A stretch of DNA of 64,000 nt from Heterocephalus glaber (Eukaryota > Chordata > Mammalia > Rodentia > Bathyergidae). The position numbers were made by a program, and so were the translations under genes. Below, in pieces: positions 34,094-47,522 of this stretch; within the stretch, counting starts at the first letter, position 1; each line of letters begins with the position of its first letter. The DNA lies in contig NW_004624734.1 of the NCBI RefSeq assembly GCF_000247695.1, positions 37,699,549 through 37,763,548 of the forward strand. Direction: 5' to 3'. The notes under the pieces were generated by a model. That model had not been told where the DNA came from. It saw only the letters and a list, made by a program, of their open reading frames with translations, and did not search any database.

Positions 34094-36634
34094 TGTTTTT
34101 TTCTCAAAGAACTAAAATACACTAAAAAAAAAAGGCTGGTTTGTGCAGGGTCACTGAGAGGCTAAGTGTGCCAGGTAAGGATGCTTCAGAGCAGGACTTG
34201 GGTCTGGGTCCTACAAACCTCAGAGTGCCCTGACTTCACATCCCTATAACGCTGATCAGACCCTGCTCAGCAAGGACGTCGGCACGTACTGAGATGCTTG
34301 CAGCACGTGGATTAAAATACAAAAAAAAAAAAAAATTACTCCAGCTGTGGTGTCAGAAGTTTCTGAGCTATTGCAGAACTCATAGAACAAAATGAAACCA
34401 TCAGGACAGAACACATTTGAAACACACACAACAAAGTGACCCTAGTTTTTTACATAACATCCTCCAAGGAGAAAAAAAAGAGATTGGGACCAATATTAAT
34501 CATGAAGCTTTTACTCTCATTTCCTGTAGTGGAATTTCAAAGCGAGCAGTTGTTGAATTTGCATCCCAGCATTTCACAGATGAGCCAGACCCCCTCAGAT
34601 TCGTTCTTTCCCTGACCCAAGAAGATCCCCAGAGAGTGTGGCTGAGCCCCTGAAGGCTGAAGTGATGCTAAGTGGAGAGCCTGGTGCTCTGATTTTCCTC
34701 CTGGTCTTTGCTGACTATTGGAACACTATGAACGATTGCTTTTGCATATAAACTTTTGCATTCTATTATTGTACTTTTGCATATTAAATAAATCTTTCTA
34801 TCTGGAACTATCCCACTGAAGATGAATAAATACAATTCATCCAAATAATGATCTTTGTAGATACCTCCAAATCGTCCTTTCCGGGTTTTAAATCACCTTC
34901 ACGCTCAAGGAAACTTGTGAGGTTATTTATTCACTCATATTTCTTGGTAAGAAATATGGCTTCCTGCTGTATATGAGCAGAGTAGGTGCGAAGATGAGGT
35001 CTCTCCCTGCTACTAACGACCCAAAGAGCTTTGTCCAGGATTCTGTTTATTTGTAGCAAATCATAAGGTGAAATAATCTAGTGATTTGTGCTGCTGATCA
35101 TGGCATGCTCACACCAACGGTCTTCCTTTCTTCCCTGTTTCTGGAGAGCATGCAGAAGTTAACAGGTCTCCAGAATTGTCAGGCATGTGTTTTGCTGTAT
35201 GCTTGGTTTCTTGATTGGTGGTCCAATGAAAACTGTCTGTGGTTATATCCACTTCCTTTACTACTTCTCCGATGGACCAGAAATCTTTCAAAAGGATGTC
35301 TCAGCATCAAAGCCCTCTCCTGTCATACATGTGTGGCTTAGTTTTTGAATTTTCAACTTAGCACTTCCTGGTTTAGAGATGCAGTAGTTATTGCTTTCAG
35401 TAATTGTTCTTCAAGTCTAATTGTTCTTGGCAGAAATCAGCCCAGATTTCTAATTATGGCTATGGCTTTGACTTGTGTCTTAGTCCTTTTATATTTCCAA
35501 AATAGCCCAGGGCATTCACTTATTTTACTCGTGACCAATCATTTGAGTGAAAAAAGAATATCAGTCAAACTAGCCACTTGATTGAGTTATTAGATTGGGA
35601 TTATATTGCTCTGTAGTCTAGTTTATTACTAGTTTGATAGACTACCTTCTTTATAGTGGGCTATCTATGTGAAGTTATATATTAAAAATGTGGCTGGAAT
35701 CTGTAGCATAAACATTGGATTTCCAATGGTATACCTACAAAACTCCAGGCTAATATGCGCAGAAATGAAGAACTTACAGAATGGATTTGAAAGACATTCA
35801 GCAGAAAACCTGAGATCTGTCCTAGCTCTGCCTCAGCACCTCTCTTAACCCATGTAGGCTGAGTTTCTCAAGTTTACAGTGAAGGATTGGACCATAGTTT
35901 CTGATAGCTTTTCTAACTCTGCAAAGTGGAGATTTTACCCTCACGTGGAGATCAGTTGCTGCTCATTGTATGGACCATTAAAGGATCCTTCTCTAGATTT
36001 CTATGCCTTTTTATTTTTGATTTCAAAATAATTTTATTCAATCTTATGGCAGAAAACACTTTTTAGTAAAATGAACTAGATCTTGCCATAAGACAGGGAG
36101 TGAATGATTAATGTGCTGGAATGACACGATCTCATTCAGGTTGTTTTGTTCTACGTGATTTTATTTTGTAATTAGCCCCTAAAATCTCTTGGAGTATGCT
36201 CTGTTCAGACACTAATGGTCTCTGGGCAGGTTTTGGTTCTAGGTGAGAGAGTGCTCTTCCCACCACGAACAAATTAATCCTAGTGGCCCATTAGGGAGGT
36301 GATGACCTAGGCAGCGATTCGCTGGTTGAGTGCACACATCTGGAACGTTTTTCTTGCTGGAGCCAACATACTGCTTTCCATTTTTCATCCACATCAATGA
36401 GAAGTGAGGAGTGGCTCTTTAGCAAGATGTAACTATGCAATAATGCAACAGAACTGGCTAACAGCACTTCCTTTATTACAGGGCTAAGTGCTCATTATTG
36501 TTTGTGAAGGATGAATTCATAACCTCTGCAGAGTTATAGTTCATACATGGTTGACTTCCATTTACAAATGTAGAAAGTCTTTGTTTTCTCTAAATGTCAA
36601 ACTTTGACTTAACAAAACTCCTGTTTCCTTTAAG

Positions 36635-36674
<40 letters not shown>

Positions 36675-38273
36675 AAGAAAATGTTTAGCAATTAGATGAG
36701 AGAGAAGGGAAATAGTACTTGAAATACAGGAGAAGGGAAAACAAATTTCAGAAATTCTAAATAACAGAATCCCAAAGAAGAGTTATTATGGAAGGTCTTA
36801 AGAGAAAAGACCCATAGCATACAATTCTTTTATTATGTGGCTCCTCTAGGAACAGAAGGGACTAGAAAGACTGGTCTTCTCATTAGGGGGAGCTCGAATC
36901 TGGAAAAACTTGGTATAATTGTAAATGTAAAGATAAACTTCACTTATGCAATAAAATAAAAGGAATTTTCATATAGAAAGGGCAAATAATCAGGAGCTTT
37001 TCCTTTCCTAGGGCCACTTTCATGTTGTATGTAGTGCATCGTTCAGGAAAGGGACCCAGAGCTTGATACCTATACAAATGGAGTTCCTAAACAGATATTT
37101 GGGAGAATGAGTAAGGAAGAGAGAGGTACAATAATTTAATGCCAGTTCCATTTAGAATGGGAGCTTACATGGGGCAAGCTGAGAAGCTCTTTTAGTTAAA
37201 GCAAGTACAAAAAGTGAGGCACTTTGCCTGATTTTGGGGGATTGTGAAACATCTTCCTTTGTCATGCCCAATGCCCAGATCTTTCTTTTAGGTCAGGCTA
37301 TTATTGTATTGAGGGAAACAAAAGGAATAGGGCATGGGAGAAACCAAGGAAGAGGAAAGGCTGCCGAGGGAAGCGAGGAAGCAGGAGGGCCCACTTTGCT
37401 GAATGAAGAATATTTTGAAAGTTGGGTTCTGCCATTTTCTTCCCCCAATCAATGTGGATGGAAAGCAGAAATGCTACTTAAATACAGTTCATTTTTAGTT
37501 AGCTGTGGCAATACGATATGAAAAAAAGCAGCCTATCTACAATGTAAGATTTGTAGAGTGAATCTTTGGCAAAAAATGTGGACCTGTAATAATTCAGATG
37601 GTATTTTTTTTTTTAACCGGGCTAAAAATTATGGCTTTGTAAATTATGGCTTTGCAAAAGCTTAAAAGTTTTCTTGTATCTTATAATCAGGCATTCAGAG
37701 GTATATGTTGTTTCCAATAACTTTGGTAGAAACCTGCCAAAAATTGAAATGATCATGAATCACCTTGTCTTTAGGCTACTTTGGTATAGATTTGTAAGAC
37801 CTGAGTCAATTGGAGATTTCTTGAAATAACACAAATATATGTAAGACACATGGGTGAAAACAGCAGTTTCAGGAAAAAAGGTTAGTGTTGTGTTCCTAAG
37901 TTTTGTAAAAGACATCAAGTAAGGCCACCCACACAGGAACCAAGTTCCTCTTTCAGTTTTTCCGTGATGATCTCCATCAGTTCCACGCTCGTGGAAGGGG
38001 AGCCGTAAAATGCAAGATGGCCTTTGACTTTGTTTCCAGCATGCTCAACAGCAGGCCTGTCTGAGATCCAAGCTCAGCATCGAGTTTGCAGTGTGGCTGC
38101 TTCGGGCTGGCAGGGGGACGTGGCAGTGAGCGGACTAGGATGCTGTTCAGGAGAGCTCATGGGTGGGGCAGGACTTCCTCTCTGTCAGTCCCTCCTTTCT
38201 GGCTACAGCTGGGTGGCAGAGGATGCCTGCCGTCCTCTCCCAGGCTGGAGTGGAGGGAGGCACTGGAGCAACC
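34094..38273 (-). other. RHOJ 3' flank, probably including its 3'UTR
   Basis: RHOJ is read on the - strand and stops at 38274, so its 3'UTR runs down from here. Several AATAAA candidates on the - strand exist (TTTATT on +, for example near 36472, 36163 and 36042); I cannot choose one. A15 at 34321-34335 and the GT tract below are the only clear repeats. Confidence 0.4.
36636..36673. repeat. (GT)n microsatellite, perfect
   Basis: About 19 uninterrupted GT units, the longest pure dinucleotide tract in the window. Confidence 0.95.
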
Positions 38274-38420
38274 TCAGATAACTGAACAGCAGCAGTGACA
38301 CCCGGAGCAGCACTTCTTCTTTTTCTTGGGGTGGAAAATGGTGAGGATTGCTTCATCAAAAACTGCTTTAAGACCTTTCTGAGTCAGGGCCGAGCACTCC
38401 AAGTAGCACTGTGCTCCAAT
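38274..38420 (-). CDS. RHOJ: RHOJ last coding exon, residues 167-214 and stop
   Basis: RHOJ (TCL) is a Cdc42-subfamily Rho GTPase of endothelial and other cells, acting on actin, focal adhesions and endocytic traffic from the membrane. This exon starts after the acceptor TTTAAG and encodes [20 protein letters not shown], containing the G5 guanine-binding motif CSAL. Then follow the C-terminal helix, five lysines and the tail [16 protein letters not shown] is a CaaX box whose final Ile predicts geranylgeranylation; the cysteines just before it are candidate palmitoylation sites. Length matches human exactly (48 residues). The tail differs from human, where I recall RCSEGHSCCSII. Confidence 0.97.
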   Translation of the reverse strand: MGAQCYLECSALTQKGLKAVFDEAILTIFHPKKKKKCCSGCHCCCSVI

Positions 38421-41400
38421 CTTAAACACAAAAGAGAGAAAGCCATGAGGAGATTTCCTAGAAAGGAGGAAAAAGCACTGCGGGGCAACATCTGTCAAAT
38501 CCCAACTTCCTCTTGTCCTCTAAATAGCCTGAAGGTTCATTTGGATTGGTTTTCTTGTTTACATTCCATCGTGTATCCACTATCCTAATTTTTTGTGTAG
38601 ATACTATACATAATATATATTTTATATATATATAATTTTTTAACATTCTTACACTAGCAATACGTGGTTATAGATCACTTTGGTAAGCAATGAATTCTGC
38701 AAGTAATCCACAGCCATTCTCTTACATAAGAATGTAAAGATATGAAAGTATAAATAATTAGAAGAGGATTCAAAACCAGTGATGTGAGTGAGTGATTTTG
38801 TGAAGAACAGGGCTGCGTGGTGTTGTATTTATTCGTAGATTGTGGTCATTGGTTCAAGTGAGCGGCGCCTCCTGTGTGTGGCAGGGCAGGGTCAGCCTGG
38901 CTGATGAAATGATAAGAAGCAAGTGGCGTTTATAGGCCACTCTTGATCGGAATATTCTTCTGACAAGGTGTCTTGTCAGAGATATCTGTAATATCTGAAT
39001 GGTATTATTATTCAGTTTCCACAGGCTTTAAAAGCTTATTTTAAGAAATTAAAAAAAAATCAAACAGAAATCCTAAAATACATGTATCGACAGAAGCATA
39101 TCCCTTGTCAGTGGACAGTCTATTTAAAGGATAAACTATTTTGTACTCACTTATGGCTTTATTTCAAACCTTTTTGATGGTTTCATACCATGGTATATTG
39201 GGTAATCATGAATGCTCTATGAAAAACAGAAATTCAGGCCCACATTATAGCTTCTCACTAAGAAAATCATAGGCCGTGCAGACCGTGTTTGGCAATCAGC
39301 TTCATGTGAAGGACACCTGGCTGTTTCTCACCTGCTAATCTGAGCCAATGATAGGACAGGGGCCTCTTCATATTAAGGATATCTGGAAAAATGCCTCAGC
39401 TTTATGTTGTAAGACTCACTTTGAAAAAGGAAAACAGATTAGAAGGGTTGGCTGGATGGTGAAGTCCTGGAAACTACAGCAGATGAATGACTGAAAGGGC
39501 AGCAAAGTCTTGTGCCTGTTATGGCAGGTGCTCACATAAGAGAATAAACCTGGGCTGGCAGGAGGCAAGGGGTTAGGGAGAGGGAGCGGACTGTAAAGTG
39601 CAGGTCCCTCGAGAGCGGGTTGGTCTCACTCTGCTTCCAAGTGGGAATGCTGGGTTGTTGTTCTATTTTTGTATTTTTCAAGAAGATCTAGGAATTTAGA
39701 CTTTTATCTAATATTTACCAATTTAGCACCCCCCTTGGAACATGTAGAGTGCTGACATGGATGCATTTGGGTGTAACCAGTCAATTTGTAAATGTGTGCA
39801 CCAGAGAGAAATTCATGATATCGCTTAGACTAGTGTGGGAATAGCCCCAGGAGGGTAACATGAGGTGTCAACTAGAAAGTGAAAGAACTAGACCTCAGTT
39901 CTGGGTCTGTCTCTCCATGAGTATTCTTTTCCTTGTTCCTTGACAGTAATTGACCAGATCCTTCAGCTCTGGTGAAGCTGAGTTAATGAGATAAGGCTGC
40001 TCACTTGTCCACAAGGCCATAGGTACGAAGACTAAGTATGAAATAAAGTTGTTTTGGTTGGGCCTAGAAATTATTCTTTTACTTCTCCAACAGATATTAT
40101 ACTCTTTTGTTGTTGCTTTTGGGGACTGAGTGGTTACTGTTGAGCCAAAGGGAAATACCAAAATCATGGTATTGAAACTATCAGTGGATGTTGAAAACCT
40201 ACGTTATCTCTTTCATTTTGACCATGGTTGGCCTTTGGATTAGGAAATAACTTAAAAAAATAATCAAAAAACTGTAGGATATTGTTTTCAGAGAGGAACA
40301 AAGGGCAAAGAGAATTTTCCTAATAATGTCTTTGTAGCATTTGGGGACTGTGTCTAAGCCAGATATGAACATGTGTAAAAAAGTGCACGGATTTAACAAT
40401 GGGCCTAACTGAAAGACTTGTGATGTGGTAGCTGGAAAATCCGTAGAGAGGACTGCAGGGCCCTTCTGTCTGGGAGATCTCTGCACTGATGATCACAAGC
40501 CCCAGACAGATTCTAGGGACTCCAGGAGAGCTGGGCCATGCTCTGTTCCCAGTGGGGGCCCTGTGAGATGGGAGGGGGCCCTCTCTTCTCCTCCTGCCCC
40601 AGAGTGCTGCAGACAGGGCATCAGAGCTCACCTTTGGATGATGCAGAAGGAGTCTGAACTTGTTTCTCCCAATTCCAACTTCACTGAAGATAATGAAACA
40701 GCAGATAAAGGCATCATTGTGTAAGGAGGTTAACAAAACATTGTGCCTTGTGCAGATCGTGCCAGGAAAAGTCGCCAACAGATTTTGGGTGTGAGTGGGA
40801 AGGAGTGTGAGAAAGAGAATCCAGTTATGAGGTGAGTGTTGTTACCATGTGTCAAGGGCTCTGAGGGTGGGAGAGAAGAATTTATCCCAGTTCAGGGAAG
40901 AAGCACAGCTGTGCTAGAGGGATCACTAGAGAGATCATTTGTGTCCTTAAAGATGTGAAATGGAAAACTGTCTCAAGGAAATACTGCTTTGAAGTATTTG
41001 AAGCTTTGCTTCAGCAGCAACTTCATCTGCATCTTGGAGCAAAATGATCTACTCAGTCAAATATTTCCAATCCATTTGGGAGAGCACAGGATTTGGGGAT
41101 CCTTGTTTAGACACACATGCTAACAATCTGGAACATGCTTTACCAAGCTGACATATTTCAAGGGAAAGAGAGGATACATATAGAGAGAACACTTTCTGAT
41201 AATCTTACAATTGCTGAAACTTATTGTTTCAAAAGCTAAGAAATATATCATAGATGCACAGAAGATGTAAGAGTCTGACAAACAAACAAACAAACCCACA
41301 AAGACAAGCCAGTAAAATATGATGCACTTCTTCCAGGCTGTGCTGGAGGCATGGGGGGTGTTATAGAATAAGATAGAAAGTAACGGGTGGGAATAACAGC

Positions 41401-41464
41401 AAAGAGGCCTTCCCAGCTGGAGTCAGGTCTGAGGGCTAACATCGATTTCACTATGCTTTGCTGA

Positions 41465-41672
41465 GCTGGAACTTGTGGTATGGTCGCTCATCTCATCACC
41501 ATAGCAACTTTGTGGGGACCAGTTTATCACCACCATCATTTTATAACTCAGGGAACTGATGCCCAGAGAGGTTAGGAAACCCACCTGTACAGGACCACAC
41601 AACTAAGAACATGGCAGAGATTAGAATCTGTCCACCTCCTGAGCCAGAGCCTTAATCACTCTGCTTTGCTGT
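41465..41672 (-). mobile_element. MIR SINE
   Basis: Reverse MIR order: ATTTTATAACTCAGGGAACT, GCCCAGAGAGGTTAGGAAAC, 'CCACACAACTAAGAACATGG', then 'GAGCCAGAGCCTTAATCACT'. Well preserved. Confidence 0.8.
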
Positions 41673-43479
41673 CACCAGCCAACAGAAAGAAATTGTGGTT
41701 GAAAGACAAAAAAGCACTAATGAGCAAAGGGAGAAGTGTAGACTTAGGGAGGGAGAGAGAAGGGAAGGAAAAGCGGGGTGTAGCCACGTGAATGGAGGAG
41801 AAGGGAGCAGCAGAGTCAGTGGGTGTGGTGGATCTAAAGGAACAGCCAGGCACAGGGAAGTTTCTATTCCTTATTTGAGATTATGGGAGGTGCACAGAGC
41901 AGAGAGGGCCAAGAAAAGGAAGAAGAGCCCAAAGGCTCGTGAGAGAAATTCTGCTTCAACCAATCAGTGTTCATTCATCAGTTGCTGAGAGAGGAAGGGC
42001 ATTTCTGGGTGGAATGAGCTTTTTTCAGGACTCTAAAGATTGCTGACTCCAGGGTGGGTGGTGTAAGTGTGCTGCTCAGGCACAGGATGATACGGAGTGG
42101 CGGGGTTAGGTGCAAGCTGAAGAGTACGCACCTTGTCTAATTAAAAGACTGAAAGTTTGCGTTCATGAGGAAATTCTCGTCGAGAATTGCCAGATGTTGT
42201 GAAAATTTTTTAGAAGCCAGAAATACCGTATATGTATTTGTTCAAAGTTTCCAGAGTGTTCAGTATTGGCCATGAAATTGCATTAAAAGTACTGGTGTAG
42301 ACTGATCAAAATATTTGTGGCCATAATTTGGCCCATCATGTTGCCAGTTGGGTCCTTGTGTTTTAAAGGATGTTTTTGAACATATTGGTCCCTCTGTCTG
42401 GAATCTTTATCCCCTGTCCCCTAACTTTGTCCATCTGATAAACTTATCCTCATCCTTGATAATACCTGGCTCTGATGTCAACTGCTTCAAGAAATTGTCT
42501 CTGAGCTCTCCTGGCCCAAATGTATCTGTCACCCTGTCCTCTGCCACTGTTGGGGTACTTCAGTGTCTGGAACGGATCCAGTAGTTCAGTGCATCTGTTC
42601 ACTTGTCTCCCTCCTCCCCTCACCTGTGGGCCTTTGTAACCCAGATGTGAGTGGTGAGGTGCTGGCCTTCCACAGCCTGGGAAAGGGGAAATGATAATAC
42701 AAGCTACAAGACGAGGCCCAGTGACTCTGACTCCTTCAGGCAAGAGGAGGAGATTACAGACTCCAGTTGGTTGGCATGAATGGAGCACTGGTTTCTGCAT
42801 TTTGCTGCTTTAAATCTCACCTGTGTATGTTAAAAAACCCAGCAGGAAAGAGGTGCTAAGGTAAAGGGTGACAACAACAAATGCCACCTGGTGAAGAAGA
42901 TGACAAGAGAGTGCAAAAGATGAAAAGAAGAAAAGTGGGAAAGTGTTGTATGTGGAAGTACCTTAGGGAGCCTGGACTTAGAAAATCATGGTGAGGTTGT
43001 GTCAGATGGAATTTCAAAGGAGAAGGCACAAAGGGTTATAATCTAAGAATGAGCACCTGGCCCATGGTAGGTGTTTAATCAATTATCAAATAAATCTAGT
43101 ATGGATGTTTACAGATGTGTGGGCTGGGAATTAAAAACACAATAAATAAGAGGGATGATAAATCACCTAAGAGAAAACAAAGAATACTTATCATAAATTG
43201 ATACAAAATATTTCTGTAAATGGGGGTTGCCTTTTGAATGTAAAGAGTCATGTAACTATGTATGCCAGCCATGAAACCATCCTTTAAAAATAAAATGCCC
43301 TGTATGACCGAAAAAGGATGATAAATGAAAAACACACTGGAGATTGAGAAGCATTTAACAGAGGATCAGATGTGAGAACTCCAAATTTGCAAAGCACTTA
43401 AGTTTTGGGGAGAATATGCACATTAAAATGTGACTTTCAGTATATTAAAAGGAGTCCCCAAACCTAAGAGTTTCTTTTC

Positions 43480-43712
43480 AGATTGTAGCCGGGAGGCAGA
43501 AGAACGTGGTGGTTATCACGTCCTAGCTCTGCCACTATCTAGCTGTGTGACCTTAACCTCTCTGAGCCCCAGTTTCCTCTAGGACAATGGTGATGGCAAT
43601 ATTCCCACCTTGGGGGGTAGCTATGAGGATTAATTAAGACGATGCATGTGAAGCACTTGGCTTGCAGCCTGGCACACTGTAAACACCCCATAAATGCTAG
43701 CTGTTATTATAC
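43480..43712 (+). mobile_element. MIR SINE, near full length
   Basis: Full order present: GAACGTGGTGGTTATCACGT, CTATCTAGCTGTGTGACCTT, CTCTCTGAGCCCCAGTTTCC, 'GAGGATTAATTAAGACGATG', 'GCCTGGCACACTGTAAACAC'. One of the best-kept MIR copies here. Confidence 0.9.
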
Positions 43713-44297
43713 ACTACTTGACAGAGAAGTCGAAGAGTAGCAAAACTTAAAGCATCTCTATTATTACATGAATTGTGATGAAACCAGTTAAATTCTTGCT
43801 TGGTTTTCTTCTAAATTGGATTTTGTAAGCTAAACACGATTCTCTCTGCATCTGAGAGCAGTTGCTAGGAGAAACTGGCAAAAGGCAATAAAGTGGTGAA
43901 CTCAGCCATTGTTCCTAAAATAAGTCTGAAATGAGATGGGAGGCTTTGGGGAGACGTCTTTTCAGAGGAAAAAACCAACTTTCCAAATGAGAAGAGAGTT
44001 GAGGATGCTGACGGGATGAGGTGGGAGACAGGCCCAGAGCAGAGAACCGGGAGACCAGGGTCCTGCAGGAAGCTGGGGCCGAGCCAGCTGGGACCTCCTG
44101 CTAGGAAGTGCACAGTTATTTATAGAGCTGGGTGTTTATGTATGCTAATGAGAGCTTTCCAGGCGGAATGTTTGAGAAGACAGAAGAACCTCTAGACACA
44201 CACTTATTCTCCCGGAAGAAAAAAAATATATATGGTTGGAAAGGAGACAGTTTATAGAATGATGAAAAAGTCCACAGAGCTGGGTTAGAAATAATTT

Positions 44298-44396
44298 CCT
44301 TTCCCTTCCTTCCTTCCCTCCTATTTTTCTTCCTTCCTCCCTTTTTTCCTTCCTTCCTCCTTCCCCTGCCTTCCTCCCCTACTTCCTCCCTCCCTA
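44298..44396. repeat. (TTCC)n pyrimidine tract
   Basis: About 100 bp of TTCC/CTCC repeats directly abutting the tail side of the antisense B1-dID SINE, so probably grown out of the SINE's purine-rich tail. Confidence 0.9.
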
Positions 44397-44398
44397 TA

Positions 44399-44543
44399 TA
44401 CTGGAAATTGTGCCCAGAGAATGCTGAGCTACATCTCCAGCCCTTGTAATTTCACTTTGAGACAGGGTCTCACTAAGTCGTCCAGGCTGGTTGTGAATTT
44501 GTGATCTTTCTGCCTCAGTGTGCAACACCATGCCCAGCCTGGC
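44399..44543 (-). mobile_element. B1+ID fused SINE (B1-dID type)
   Basis: On the + strand an inverted ID part (GAATGCTGAGCTACATCTCC) precedes an inverted B1 part (GAGACAGGGTCTCACTAAGT, TCCAGGCTGGTTGTGAATTT, CATGCCCAGCC). Read on - it is B1 then ID then tail. Confidence 0.85.
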
Positions 44544-45576
44544 ACTTAATTCATTTCTAGCTAGTGTATCACACTTATTTTTGTGCCTATAATCAGGTTT
44601 TAATAAGAGAAATGCATACATCTTTGTTAATGAAGACGTTGTTATTATTCTTGACTGGCATAGAGAGGGTGGCTCTGACTTCCTGGGACTTGCATTTTGC
44701 AGGGCTAGTTACTTAGGACAGTAAAACAAGAATTTTAAAGCCTCCTATTTGGGTTGATGGATTGGTGACTAAATCAATGAGGATATGGATTAAAATTATG
44801 GAAATGTGGTTTATAAGCCTTCTCTTGGGTAAAGTACTTCCATCCATTCGTGTCTATTTTAGTGGCTGTTTTGCTCACATCTTGGTGACAATGGGAAGGC
44901 AAAGATTTGGTGTCTGGCAAATGCTTTCTGAAATGTGTCCTCAGCCAACTCACTATTCATGCTAGGTTCTTCAGAGAAAGACAGGTTTAGGAAAGCAGTC
45001 CCAGCTCTGAGCAAGTTGCCTTTATTTGTCAAATGTCACTTCGATTCCCCAGCCAGTTGCTTCTTGGTGTGTATTATGTTTCCATGTACAGTGTGTAACG
45101 CAGGCTAGCCTCTGTGAGTGGCTGTTCATTATATACCAAGCAAACAGACCCCCGCCAGATGCTAATCTAAGTCTCTCCCAAGAAAATCACAAAATGCTGC
45201 ACATGGGGTCACGTAAATGAGTTACAATGATCATAAGCAATGAGATTTACAGATATGCAACTAAGCCTTCCTTTAATTCATAGTATATATGGCAAGGAGG
45301 TGTTCTAGAGGTTGCTAAATCAAATGCTAAGTGCTCCAGCTGTTTAAATTCACCAAGTTTCTTTCATAATGAAAAACAGACAATGTTGGCCAACAAGAAC
45401 ACTAACCAAATGGTCCCTTCCACCCTTTTTTGAACAGAAGGGAGATAGAAAGCAACAGATTCTGAACACAGTGCACCTCAAAGCAAACTCTATGCACCTC
45501 GCCCATTCCAAAGCACACATCAAAAAAACTCATCATCTTAGCATACATTTAAAATGAAATTCAAATCTGACTGTAC

Positions 45577-45672
45577 CGCTTTTGCAAGCTTCACGCCATG
45601 CTCGTACGTGAGAGGTTTCTCTTTCATATACAGCAGACGGGCCAACGTTTTGGGGTCATCTCGGAGATCAAT
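45577..45672 (-). CDS. RHOJ: RHOJ exon 4, residues 135-166
   Basis: Encodes [20 protein letters not shown] followed by [12 protein letters not shown], 32 residues identical to the human protein as I recall it. Acceptor TTGCTAG and donor GCG/GTACAG are canonical; both junctions are phase 0. The exon begins with the I-D that completes the G4 nucleotide-specificity motif TQID begun in exon 3, and it carries the start of the Rho insert helix (DDPKTL). Confidence 0.97.
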
Positions 45673-47522
45673 CTAGCAAAAAACACACATGTGATCAACT
45701 TATTTATTTTTTCAAGCCTTCTCAGTTATTTTAGACTGTGGTATAAAAGGGCTTCTTTTCTCTTGGATGTCTTTGAAGTAGATGAATCTTCTTTAAGAAA
45801 GCACACGCACGTGTCCATGTTGTGTCTAAGAGAGTCCAGTGATTTCTTTGTACATGGACAAACCAGGATGTTCTTGCATTTTCTCCTTTGAAACAGTCCG
45901 CCCGTGTGCTGAAGGCTTCCTTTAATGGTTCTGGTGCTGTTTGGGAATTTTTTGTTTATTTCTAGATTTAACTGATAGGGCATACAAGAGGACCAGACAT
46001 TCTTGTTACCTTCTTGTGATGATGTATTTGATCCCAAATTATATTACTCATTATTTAATGCTTATTTCCTGTATCTGGATACATCTTTTTTGTTTGTTTG
46101 TTTGTTTTGTTCTGTTCTGCTTTTCCAAATTAGAACATCTCCCTACTTATGAGACTATTCTAACAAATGTATTGCAGGCTTGTGAAGGCAACTCCCAAAG
46201 AGGGATTTCCAAAGGGTTTGCTTAATGAATAAACATTAATTTTTTCAAAGGTAGAGCTGATTTGAAAGTAGGATGCATTAGGTTTGATAATTTAATATTT
46301 GGTTGCTTTAAAATTTCACTGTGTATCTGACCCTGAATGTGAACTCACAGGACTTGTGTCTTAAACCAATATATTAGTATGTTAGGGTCCCACTGATAAG
46401 CATAATACTCAAGTCTACAAAGCTATGGGATTTTTTTTGGCCTTAATTATTCAACTTAATGCCAATCGATTGTAAAATAGACTCAAATCGCACTAATGTG
46501 TTTGAGTGTCCTAGTACATATTTTGGCATCAGGGATCCAGGTTCCATCAGTTTGGATAAATATTGTCATCAGGAATTCAGGTGATATACTTCATTTAAAC
46601 AAACAAGTGATTATCTTTTGGAGCAGAAGCATCAATCATACTCTGACTTATGGCTATATGAATTCTACTTTGTCTCTCTCTGAGTGAACACATATACCCG
46701 GTATATCTATATCTTCTTTAGAAAATATTTTTCTTTCCTTTATGATTTTTTAAAAAATTGTTTTGTCAAACAGAATATAAAACAAGAAATGTAAAAAAAA
46801 CAGCATATGAAACAGATCACTATAAATCCTTTCATTGTTACTGCAACAGCAATTTGGATTTTAAAAAAGCAAAGAACAAAACCCATTTAAAACCACAATT
46901 TGGGATGATCTTTATTTGTGCAACTGGCTTACTACTAGAAATTCCAACTATGAAATTTTATTAGCTTTTGAAACACTTTAAAGGCCTTTACCATCCAGGT
47001 TTATTTATCTTGTATATGTGCTTTAACTTCTTTTATAAACTCTGGAAGATCAAGGGGTTTAAGGAGAACAGAGCCGTGCACTGCATTTCTGTCTTCCTTC
47101 TCCAGGACCTTCTCTTAAGGAGTCCTGCTGTAACATGCCCATTCTGGTTTCTGGGGTCATTTTGGTACTCAACTATTTTGTGATTTTTAAAATAACTGTG
47201 GATTTTAGCTACAAAATATTAGATAATATGTGCAATTGACACCATCCCTTCATTGCTCTGATTCAGTGCTGGAGAAGACTGTCAATTTGAAAAAGTTACT
47301 TTGAGAGATTAATTCTTACAGGGCATATCAAAACTTCCTACTTCACATTAAATAGTTTTCTTATCTTTTCAACTGTGGGCTAAACAATCATGAACATCTT
47401 AAGGACTTCTGCTCATAGGACTGTTATGTCCGAGACTCTTCCATAGTGGTTGGTAGTATGTGATATTCGTGATATGCCTGCTTCTTTGCAGTCCCCCACC
47501 CCCCAATCACCCACACTTTAAC
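45673..47522 (-). other. RHOJ: RHOJ intron 3, 1.85 kb
   Basis: Phase-0 intron, donor GTTAAA (47522 downward on -) and acceptor TGCTAG. AT-rich. Contains a GTTT-rich run near 46090-46115 and no recognised repeat family or gene. Confidence 0.85.

Larger units (their letters stand above)
38421..45576 (-). other. RHOJ: RHOJ intron 4, 7.16 kb
   Basis: Phase-0 intron bounded by donor GTACAG (from 45576 on the - strand) and acceptor TTTAAG (38421). Holds MIR copies, a B1-dID element and a pyrimidine tract, listed separately. From 38580 to 41460 and from 41990 to 43470 I see no gene or clear repeat. Confidence 0.85.

Noticed and set aside
37923..38032. Protein-like stretch on - below the RHOJ stop (GHLAFYGSPSTSVELMEIIT)
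   Set aside because: Lies just past the RHOJ stop in the presumed 3'UTR, with a stop upstream and no splice signals; probably coincidence, though conservation could be tested.
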